29,743 nt of DNA from positions 1 to 29,743 of the forward strand of contig JABJFP010000220.1 in the NCBI GenBank assembly GCA_018662715.1, written 5' to 3'. How positions within the stretch are numbered: position 1 is the first letter of the stretch; each line of letters begins with the position of its first letter. The notes below the pieces were generated by a model. The model saw only the letters and a program-made list of their open reading frames with translations. It was not told where the DNA came from and did no database searches. A program made the translations under genes and the position numbers. Positions 15,609-21,643 of this stretch are shown piece by piece. The DNA is from Methanobacteriota archaeon (GTDB lineage Archaea > Thermoplasmatota > Poseidoniia > Poseidoniales > Poseidoniaceae).

Positions 15609-16598
15609 TCATGCAACGGTTCTCGGTCGGACGGTTTCATCTCGCGTAACCTTGGAGGTGCTAACATCTATCAATTCGCTGAAGGTTGTGGTCGTTTTGT
15701 CGTCAATACGAGCCCCCGGAAGGTAACCGTCACATACGCCAGATGCTGCGAAAATAGCATCGTCGCTCTTACACAGGTCATGGGCTTCCCACAAACGGGT
15801 CAAATCGTCTCCAACCATGGTCTCTGCTCGTGCTTCTTCTTCATCAGAGCGGAAAACCAGGCGTCCTTCAAACACACCGCCGAGTCCTCGGATTGCCGTA
15901 GCTGAAATGACTCCTTCCGGAGCGGCTCCGATTCCTAGAAGTAAATCGTATGGGCCATCAGGTTTAGCGGCCCAAATCGCACCGGAAACATCGCCGTCAC
16001 CCATGAGGTCCAATTGAGCCCCCGTGGCATGAATCTCAGAAAATAACTGCTTGTGTCGGTCTCGGTCAAGTGCAACGATACGAACCTTTTCGATTGATTT
16101 GTCCAAGACATGAGCGGCTTGCTCAATGTTGTATGCAACGCCACCGTCCAAAGAGACATGGCCCTTGAGAAGCGGTCCAGCCGCTATTTTGTCCATGTAG
16201 CAATCCGGAGCATGAAGCAGCGTTCCTCGTGGCGCTGCCGCAAGGACTGCGATTGAATTTGGTGTATTGTCGGCACAATTATTGGTGCATTCTAGCGGGT
16301 CAACAGCGATGTCAATTTGTGGCGCTCCGTCGACTCCAATCATGTTGCCCAATGGTTCTCCGATGTAGAGCATAGGTGCTTCATCTCGCTCTCCCTCCCC
16401 TATGGCTACACGACCATCAAAAGGAACATGGTCAAAAGTGCGGCGCATCGCTTCTACAGCAGCATCATCTGCTGCATTTTTATCACCTTTTCCTCGCCAT
16501 GCAGCGCTTGCGATGGCTGCCTGGTCCACGGCTTCAAGAAAGTGGTGTGTAAGGTCCGACGTCATTCCCATGGCCGGAGGGGGGCGCGGATGAACCAT
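15609..16598 (-). CDS. glpX: Fructose-1,6-bisphosphatase class II (GlpX)
   Basis: 329 residues from the longest start. It removes the 1-phosphate of fructose 1,6-bisphosphate in gluconeogenesis, using divalent metal. Metal and substrate stretches visible: GKGDKNAADDAA (37-48), GEGERDE (67-73), and DPLECTN (100-106), where Asp100, Glu103 and Thr105 occupy the metal-site positions; the usual Gly before that Thr is Cys104. LMGDGDVSGA and GIGAAPEGVISA further on are also typical. Starts at 16571 or 16565 would drop a Pro-rich N-terminus and fit the family better, but none of the starts has a clear ribosome site. It is 12 nt after moaC. With the aldolase at 19741 it covers two consecutive steps of gluconeogenesis. 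Confidence 0.9.
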   Translation of the reverse strand: MVHPRPPPAMGMTSDLTHHFLEAVDQAAIASAAWRGKGDKNAADDAAVEAMRRTFDHVPFDGRVAIGEGERDEAPMLYIGEPLGNMIGVDGAPQIDIAVDPLECTNNCADNTPNSIAVLAAAPRGTLLHAPDCYMDKIAAGPLLKGHVSLDGGVAYNIEQAAHVLDKSIEKVRIVALDRDRHKQLFSEIHATGAQLDLMGDGDVSGAIWAAKPDGPYDLLLGIGAAPEGVISATAIRGLGGVFEGRLVFRSDEEEARAETMVGDDLTRLWEAHDLCKSDDAIFAASGVCDGYLPGARIDDKTTTTFSELIDVSTSKVTRDETVRPRTVA

Positions 16599-16610
16599 GA
16601 ATGAAGCGGT

Positions 16611-17069
16611 TCAGTTTCCTTTGAATTTTTCAACTACAGTGAGATTAGAAATCGACGTTGAGGGATATTGGCCCTCCTTATTTTTCTCGAGGGATTTTAC
16701 CATGTCAAAAGCACAAAGTAGGCCAGCGGCAACACCCGTTAGCGCCTCCATTTCAATGCCGGTTTTGTAATGAGCAGATACATGAACTTCACACCACAAA
16801 TCATTGCCTTCCCAGGACCATGTAACCTTGGTGCCTTCCAATGGAATCGGGTGGCAATGAGGAATGATCCGAGGTGTTTCTTTGACAGCCTGGATGGCTG
16901 CAATGGTGGATGCTTCCAAGACATTACCCTTTGAAATGGCTCCACCGATGATGGCCGCTTTGGTTTCTGGTTGGAGGTTTAACCTTCCTCTAGCGGTTGC
17001 ACTGCGTGCGACAACGGGTTTTTGGCCAATTTCAACAATGCCTTGAATTTCAGTTGTTTCCTTGCTCAT
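16611..17069 (-). CDS. moaC: Cyclic pyranopterin monophosphate synthase (MoaC)
   Basis: 152 residues. It forms cyclic pyranopterin monophosphate from the MoaA product in molybdopterin synthesis. The signature IIPHCHPIPLEG and the later stretch MEALTGVAAGLLCAFDMVKSLEK match the two conserved active-site blocks, and the N-terminal VARSATARGRL segment is also typical. The start at 17069 overlaps the moaE stop as ATGA (17066-17069), with GAGGGG five bases upstream; a longer frame to 17120 runs inside moaE. The C-terminal half carries the Lys-Ser-Leu-Glu-Lys of the family. MoaA, MoaB and MoaD are not in the window. Confidence 0.95.
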   Translation of the reverse strand: MSKETTEIQGIVEIGQKPVVARSATARGRLNLQPETKAAIIGGAISKGNVLEASTIAAIQAVKETPRIIPHCHPIPLEGTKVTWSWEGNDLWCEVHVSAHYKTGIEMEALTGVAAGLLCAFDMVKSLEKNKEGQYPSTSISNLTVVEKFKGN

Positions 17070-17515
17070 CCTAACCCCTCCTTCCAGGTCTCCCCAGCCG
17101 TAGTGACTTCTTTCTTCCATATGGGTGCTTGCTTCTTCAGTTCATCAATGAGCCACGAGCATGCCTCGAATGCTTCTTTTCTGTGCGGGCTTGCCACATG
17201 AATAGCGACGATGGGTTCCTGCGGCCCAACTGCACCAGTACGGTGAGATAGTGCAACAAATCGAACTCCAAATTTCTCAATCGCTTCGTTTCCAAGCCGG
17301 CTCAATACCGGAGTCAATTTGTCTTTCCATGCGTCAAATTCCAACCGAAGGACTGTTTCGGTCCCTTCTGTTTCTCTCGTGATGCCGACGAAGCTGACGA
17401 CAGCACCACATCCATCCGTTGGTAATCGCTCCAAGAGTTTGGCAGGTTGGAGCGCATTTGGCGCTTCTTCAACCAAAACTCGGTCGGGCATGACCACACG
17501 AAGGAAACACATCAT
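17066..17515 (-). CDS. moaE: Molybdopterin synthase catalytic subunit (MoaE)
   Basis: 149 residues. With MoaD it adds sulfur to cyclic pyranopterin monophosphate. Conserved points are GAVVSFVGITRET, the SHRTGAVGPQEPIVAIHVASPHRKEAFEA region in two parts (HRTGAVGP and VASPHRKEAFEA), and the active-site KKQAPIWKKE. The start at 17515 follows GAGGGGTGAGG; a later ATG (17491) gives a form closer to the usual N-terminus. It is translationally coupled to moaC. Only 27 nt separate it from the divergent flavoprotein gene, too little for two separate promoters. Confidence 0.93.
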   Translation of the reverse strand: MMCFLRVVMPDRVLVEEAPNALQPAKLLERLPTDGCGAVVSFVGITRETEGTETVLRLEFDAWKDKLTPVLSRLGNEAIEKFGVRFVALSHRTGAVGPQEPIVAIHVASPHRKEAFEACSWLIDELKKQAPIWKKEVTTAGETWKEGLG

Positions 17516-17542
17516 TCAAACCTCACCCCTCAATGGGTAACC

Positions 17543-18796
17543 ATGGCCCCCGCAGCCGAGAAACACAAACCTGTCCACATCATGGGCGCAGGATTGTCAG
17601 GGTTGGCGGCAGCGATTCTCCTCGCCAAAGCGGGCAGAGAGGTCCATGTTCACGACATTCGCGAGGATTCAGGTGCTCGATTTGACGGAGATTTTCAAGC
17701 ATTGGAAAACTGGAGCATGAGTGTAGATTTCTTTGACCAGTTGAAAGAATGGGGATTTGACCTCTCATCGTTCAAGGCTACAGAATTTAGCAGCGTGGAT
17801 ATCATTCATCCGGATGACGTTATTACGCAGGCAAAAACACCAAGTGTGGCGTACCGAATTGTCGAGCGAGGGACTTCAAGCCACACCATTGACCAAGGTT
17901 TCAAGCAACAAGCACTTGACGCTGGGGCCAACATTCATTACAAATCACGGGTCAAAGAAGAAGATTGTACCATCATCGCTTGCGGGCCAAAAGGAACTTC
18001 AGCGGTAGCATACGGAGAGATCTTCAAAACTGACCATCCGAATCATATCGGTTTTCAACTGAATGATAAACTGGCACCAGGGTCCTATTCCTACCTTATC
18101 ATCATCGACGGGATTGGCCTTATCTGTACGTGTCTATGGAGGAAACAGAAAAAGAGCGACCGATTCCTTAACGAGACCATCGCTTGGTATGATGCTCATT
18201 ATCCTGAATTAAATCGAACACCTATCAAGAGAGTTGGTGGCAAAGGAGATTTCACAATCAACCGACATTACAAGCAGAATGGCCGATATTATGTCGGTGA
18301 ATCCGGCGGTTTGCAAGATTTCATGTGGGGCTTTGGGATGAGAATGGCAGTTTGGTCAGGAGTGTTGGCTGCCCGTGATATTCTCGGAGATGGCGATTAC
18401 GAGGAGGATGTCCGCCGTCACCTCATGCCGTATGTGCGAACCAGCGTTGCTAATCGGTGGTTGATGAACCGTGTGGGTGATCGCACCTTCAAACGAATGT
18501 GTAACGCTTGGATGAAGGACCAGAAGAAGCGTGGTGACGGCCTAATTTGGATTGGTAAACTCTTCCGCCCTAGCTTCTTGAAGTCCTTGCTTTATCGTTG
18601 CGTGAGTCCGTTTATGTTGGTCAAAGACCCTAAGGCAATGGGGCGCGGAGTCAGACGCATGCCCTTTAGAGCGGCATTGAAGCGAGATGTGTGGGAACCA
18701 TCTGAACAAGCCAACCAAATCAAGGCGCAGTGGGACGAAATCCGTCGTGGTGGAGGTCAAGTTTCCTTTGCCGAATCTAAGGATTCCGAATCTTAA
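17543..18796 (+). CDS. FAD-dependent oxidoreductase, geranylgeranyl-reductase-like
   Basis: 417 residues. The N-terminal dinucleotide-binding motif GAGLSG (15-20) ends in a HVHD acidic strand end (35-38). Mid-protein, LAPGSYSYLIIIDG occupies the place of the substrate-binding PxxYxWxFP-type motif of geranylgeranyl reductases, and VGESGGLQDFMWGFGMRMAVWSG matches the second FAD-binding segment (usually VGDAAG...GI..A..SG). In archaea such enzymes saturate the isoprenoid chains of membrane lipids. The motif is degenerate, so another flavoprotein role is possible. The ATG at 17543 places the FAD motif at the normal distance; the frame open to 17447 overlaps moaE antisense. Confidence 0.75.
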   Translation: MAPAAEKHKPVHIMGAGLSGLAAAILLAKAGREVHVHDIREDSGARFDGDFQALENWSMSVDFFDQLKEWGFDLSSFKATEFSSVDIIHPDDVITQAKTPSVAYRIVERGTSSHTIDQGFKQQALDAGANIHYKSRVKEEDCTIIACGPKGTSAVAYGEIFKTDHPNHIGFQLNDKLAPGSYSYLIIIDGIGLICTCLWRKQKKSDRFLNETIAWYDAHYPELNRTPIKRVGGKGDFTINRHYKQNGRYYVGESGGLQDFMWGFGMRMAVWSGVLAARDILGDGDYEEDVRRHLMPYVRTSVANRWLMNRVGDRTFKRMCNAWMKDQKKRGDGLIWIGKLFRPSFLKSLLYRCVSPFMLVKDPKAMGRGVRRMPFRAALKRDVWEPSEQANQIKAQWDEIRRGGGQVSFAESKDSES

Positions 18797-18849
18797 ACGC
18801 AAGATTTGCATGCGATTTCTTCATAATGCCCCCCCTTGTGGCTCTTGAC

Positions 18850-19716
18850 ATGAGCGACCTTTACGGATTGAAACTCGAGCCTATGCCTAACCGCCTTGTC
18901 AATTACGGCGTGACCGAAAATGGAATCGCAGTGATTGAACTTACCTCCGACTCCGCAGGAGCTCCTCTTGAAGGGGCTAACGATCGCTCTCCAAACACCT
19001 ACACCCACGGCATGATGCGAGACATTGACGAAGCAGTCGTCCGTGCCCGATTTGATGATGACGTTACGTGCATCGTCCTCACTGGAAACGGTGCATCCTT
19101 TTTCTCAGCAGGAGCGTCCATTCAGATGTTGAACAGCGTCACGCCTGGGTTCAAGTACAATTTCTGCCTCCACGCAAACGAAACACTCTCTCGCTTTGAG
19201 CAAACTTCCAAACTTGTCGTTTGCGCTATCAACGGTCACGCTGTTGGCGGTGGACTCGAGATCGCTATGGCTGCAGACATTCGTATTGCACGTAAGAACT
19301 CCGGAAAGGTTGGTCTTCCTGAAATCAACTTGGGTGTTCTCGCAGGTACCGGTGGTACCGCTCGCTTGACCCGACTTATCGGTAAGGCAAAGGCTCTAGA
19401 AATGATGGTCACCGGCGAATTGATGTCGTTTGAGGACGCACATTCTTGCAATCTCATCAACCACATTTGGGAAGGAGATGCAGATGATTTCCGCCGAGAT
19501 GTTCTTGATTGGTGCAGCCAATTTACACTTCCAAATAAGGCTGTCAAGGCTGTTGGAAACATCAAGCGTTCTTGCCAAACCGGTCCAGAAATTCCCTTTG
19601 AGTACCACCTTGCTCTTGAGCGTGAACTCCAAGCATCCTTGTTCAACAGTACCGATGCTAAGGAAGGAATTGCGGCCTACGTTGAGAAGCGTGTTGCCAA
19701 CTTCACCGGCCAGTGA
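18850..19716 (+). CDS. Enoyl-CoA hydratase (crotonase family)
   Basis: 288 residues from the ATG at 18850 (an earlier one at 18826 adds eight). It adds water to trans-2-enoyl-CoA. Oxyanion-hole stretches FFSAGAS (about 84-90) and NGHAVGGGLEIAMAAD (128-143) are present, and both catalytic Glu are in place: Glu137 in GGGLE and Glu158 in LPEIN. This contrasts with the PaaG-type paralogue at 9764. The N-terminal 25 residues are longer than usual. It is followed 24 nt later by the FBP aldolase, and the AGGAGTG site before that gene suggests cotranscription. A part in beta-oxidation-like steps for fatty or aromatic acids is plausible. Confidence 0.9.
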   Translation: MSDLYGLKLEPMPNRLVNYGVTENGIAVIELTSDSAGAPLEGANDRSPNTYTHGMMRDIDEAVVRARFDDDVTCIVLTGNGASFFSAGASIQMLNSVTPGFKYNFCLHANETLSRFEQTSKLVVCAINGHAVGGGLEIAMAADIRIARKNSGKVGLPEINLGVLAGTGGTARLTRLIGKAKALEMMVTGELMSFEDAHSCNLINHIWEGDADDFRRDVLDWCSQFTLPNKAVKAVGNIKRSCQTGPEIPFEYHLALERELQASLFNSTDAKEGIAAYVEKRVANFTGQ

Positions 19717-19740
19717 ACAAATCATTAGGAGTGTTACTTC

Positions 19741-20667
19741 ATGACTGAAATTCATGTCCCCGCAGATGTCCCTAACGAATTGATGGAAACCTACATCGAT
19801 AACATGAAGGCTGCGACAGCCGGTACAGGTTTGATGAATCTGTTTGCGTGTGACCAAAAAATCGAACACTTGAACGATGACTTCTATGACGGAGGTGCAA
19901 CCATCCCGCTCAGTTCAAACGACCCAGGCCACCTGTTCGAAATTGGAGCACGAACACATTCAGAACAAACACTTGGTGTTCTTGCAGGTCAACTCGGTCT
20001 TATCTCTCAATATGCAAGAGATTACCCCGACCTTCCTTACTTGGTTAAGCTCAATTCTAAATCGCACATGGTTAAGACCTCTCAACGAGACCCGATCTCG
20101 CAAGCACTTTGGGACATGGATGATGTGATGTCATTAGTCCACAATGGCGTGAACGTCGTTGGGATTGGTTACACCGTTTACATCGGCAGTGAATACGAAC
20201 ACGAGATGCTTACAGAAGCAGCACAGTTCATTCGTCAAGCCCACGAACAAGGAATGATTTCAGTTGTTTGGATGTACCCTCGAGGGAAGGCGGTCGCTGA
20301 TGAAAAGGATCCACAACTTATCGCAGGAGCAGCCGGCGTTGCTGGCTGTCTCGGCGCAGATTTTGCCAAGGTTAACTATCCCAAGGCTTGGGACGGAATG
20401 ACCGAAGCAGAATCGTTCAAAGTCGCTGTTGAAGCAGCAGGCCGTACCGCCATAATCTGTTCCGGAGGCGGGTCACTCCCTCCTCGTGACTTTTTGCAAC
20501 GTCTTCATGACCAAATCAACATCTCCGGATGCCGTGGAGCTGCAACAGGCCGCAATATTCATCAAAAATCTACCGAAGAAGCCGTTCGTATGACTGCCGC
20601 TTGTCACGCAATTATCTGTGAAGGGGCATCTGTTGAGGCTGCTATGAAGATTTTTGAAGGGCAATAA
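19741..20667 (+). CDS. Archaeal-type class I fructose-1,6-bisphosphate aldolase (DhnA family)
   Basis: 308 residues. It condenses glyceraldehyde 3-phosphate with dihydroxyacetone phosphate through a Schiff base. FACDQKIEHLN (35-45) is the family's first strand, VVGIGYTVYIGSEYE (139-153) carries the conserved Tyr, the Schiff-base Lys is probably Lys210 in DFAKVNYP, and ICSGGGSLPPRDF plus GCRGAATGRNI form the phosphate site. 2-amino-3,7-dideoxy-heptulosonate synthase is a related alternative, but the ACDQKIEHL start and the GYTVYIGS motif favour the aldolase. AGGAGTG precedes the ATG with normal spacing. A hairpin with a T-rich tail lies 19 nt after the stop. Confidence 0.88.
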   Translation: MTEIHVPADVPNELMETYIDNMKAATAGTGLMNLFACDQKIEHLNDDFYDGGATIPLSSNDPGHLFEIGARTHSEQTLGVLAGQLGLISQYARDYPDLPYLVKLNSKSHMVKTSQRDPISQALWDMDDVMSLVHNGVNVVGIGYTVYIGSEYEHEMLTEAAQFIRQAHEQGMISVVWMYPRGKAVADEKDPQLIAGAAGVAGCLGADFAKVNYPKAWDGMTEAESFKVAVEAAGRTAIICSGGGSLPPRDFLQRLHDQINISGCRGAATGRNIHQKSTEEAVRMTAACHAIICEGASVEAAMKIFEGQ

Positions 20668-20685
20668 TCACATTGACCACTCATT

Positions 20686-20713
20686 CTGGCATTGGTGATA
20701 TGCCAGGTTTTGA
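20686..20713 (+). terminator. Hairpin with T-rich tail after the aldolase gene
   Basis: CTGGCAT (20686-20692) pairs perfectly with ATGCCAG (20700-20706) around a 7-nt loop, and GTTTTGATT follows. It lies 19 nt after the stop of the last gene of the plus-strand group. Archaeal termination depends mainly on T tracts, so the hairpin may instead protect the transcript end. Confidence 0.45.
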
Positions 20714-20886
20714 TTGACTGCATTCGAGGACCGATTCTCGCTTTGGTTCCAATCTTACAAGCTCGGCCAAGGCTGGGCCAGAACTCATGGGTTGGTGGGA
20801 TTAACCTGATACACTTCTCGTTTAACCTGACATGTTTTTTGAACATGCTAGTCGTAAGTTCACGAATAGGGTGGTTGGGCTAGAAG

Positions 20887-20914
20887 CAGAATCTGAAGCC
20901 AATTCAAGATTCTG
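20887..20914. repeat. 8-bp perfect inverted repeat, 12-nt loop
   Basis: CAGAATCT (20887-20894) and AGATTCTG (20907-20914) are exact reverse complements. It is in the gene-poor stretch with no T tract behind it. It could be an RNA hairpin or a protein site; nothing decides. Confidence 0.4.
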
Positions 20915-21031
20915 AAGTTCCAAAAGAAAGTAGACTGTATTGCAGAGGCGCCATACATCTCATTTGATGACCGTTAGAATCAACTTGAGGGAGGGCAGTT
21001 CGACGCTTGAAGCAGAAGTCCTATTGGGATC

Positions 21032-21355
21032 TCACAGCTTTTGATTGCTGTTTGTGGTGAAGTTTCCTTCACTGTCGATAATGATGGGTGTGCCTTCAAT
21101 CCATTCGGGGCAATTGTCAGAGACCCAGGTGCGTGTGGCCCACTCGCAAATATCATATCCGCCAGAGAGGATTCCAGATCGCTTGATGTATCCGACCTTG
21201 ACGATGTCTTTGTCCTTGGAAAGTACGTTTCCGAGTTGCTGACTGGTTGTACCATGTCGCATAGACCCGTTGATGTACTCCAAAATTTCAGCGGTGTTTC
21301 GTGGGCGGTCGCCTAGGAATTTCTTGATTTTTTCACGGATGCGGGTTGTTTTCAT
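21032..21355 (-). CDS. Small winged-helix-like protein of unknown role
   Basis: 107 residues from the ATG at 21355, or 109 from 21361. The first 65 residues (REKIKKFLGDRPRNTAEILEYI, then GTTSQQLGNVLSKDKDIVKVG) look like a winged helix with a recognition helix around TTSQQLGNVLSK. The tail has two Cys (in YDICEWA and SDNCPEW). I recall similar small proteins in planktonic archaea but cannot name a family. GGAGG sits 8 nt before 21355, which makes that ATG the better start, and a TATATTG box lies about 20 nt further up. It is divergent from the 835-residue wHTH protein, with a 230-nt shared spacer. Confidence 0.7.
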   Translation of the reverse strand: MKTTRIREKIKKFLGDRPRNTAEILEYINGSMRHGTTSQQLGNVLSKDKDIVKVGYIKRSGILSGGYDICEWATRTWVSDNCPEWIEGTPIIIDSEGNFTTNSNQKL

Positions 21356-21372
21356 ATTCATTTCCTCCTGGT

Positions 21373-21380
21373 CAATATAG
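21373..21380 (-). promoter_or_regulatory. TATA-like box of the small wHTH gene
   Basis: The minus strand reads CTATATTG here, about 20 nt before the ATG at 21355 and just upstream of the GGAGG site. The distance is slightly short for a leadered transcript, so the exact start is uncertain. Confidence 0.4.
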
Positions 21381-21474
21381 GGCGGTCTTTCTTAGGTAAC
21401 GCCACTGTTTTTTAGGAGCGAGGCCGCTGATATAATGCTTCCTCTCTGGAATGACGATTATGTTACACTTGGTG

Positions 21475-21496
21475 ACCAATTGGTGGTGTTTTTTTT
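21475..21496. promoter_or_regulatory. 10-bp palindrome followed by a T8 tract
   Basis: ACCAATTGGT (21475-21484) is a perfect palindrome, followed by GGTG and eight T (21489-21496). In the spacer between divergent wHTH genes this could be an operator; on the plus strand the T tract could also stop or attenuate transcripts that start upstream, near the GATATAATG at about 21428. Confidence 0.35.
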
Positions 21497-21531
21497 ACAT
21501 CTTGAGCCGGCTAAGTAAGTAATCGCACACC

Positions 21532-21546
21532 TTTCCAGTGGAAATC
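21532..21546. promoter_or_regulatory. ORB-like inverted repeat TTTCCAGTGGAAA
   Basis: TTTCC-AGT-GGAAA is a perfect inverted repeat. Its core TTCCAGTGGAAA resembles the archaeal origin recognition box bound by Orc1/Cdc6. It lies in the divergent wHTH spacer 5.8 kb from the cdc6 gene, so an operator for one of the wHTH proteins is equally likely. Confidence 0.35.
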
Positions 21547-21549
21547 AAT

Positions 21550-21567
21550 AACTAAATGTAACTAAAT
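21550..21567 (+). repeat. AACTAAAT direct repeat with 10-bp period
   Basis: AACTAAAT occurs at 21550-21557 and 21560-21567, one helical turn apart, just downstream of the ORB-like palindrome and upstream of the AGGAG of the leader reading frame. Helix-phased repeats are common protein sites. Confidence 0.4.
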
Positions 21568-21589
21568 CTGACTTTTAGGAGTGAAGTTA

Positions 21590-21643
21590 ATGAATGCCTC
21601 ACGTGTACGGTTGTTTGAGGTGAAGAAGGTTGTCAATCCGTAG
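21590..21643 (+). CDS. Possible 17-residue leader peptide overlapping the next start
   Basis: ATG 21590 follows AGGAGTGA with good spacing and encodes MNASRVRLFEVKKVVNP before TAG at 21641-21643. It overlaps the first 14 nt of the next gene, which starts in another frame with TTG at 21630. It may be a coupled leader peptide, or the true N-terminus of the next gene split by an indel or sequencing error. Confidence 0.4.
   Translation: MNASRVRLFEVKKVVNP

Larger units (their letters stand above)
20668..21031. other. 364-nt stretch without a supported gene
   Basis: Between the aldolase stop and the small wHTH gene I see no convincing reading frame; the open frames here (up to 80 codons) have no recognisable motif and no ribosome site. 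The stretch holds a terminator-like hairpin (20686-20706), a GGCC-rich inverted pair near 20764-20779, and an 8-bp inverted repeat at 20887-20914. No tRNA or other RNA signature was recognised. Confidence 0.6.

Noticed and set aside
20692..20883. 63-codon plus-strand frame after the aldolase
   Set aside because: It begins inside the terminator-like hairpin, has no ribosome site and no recognisable domain.
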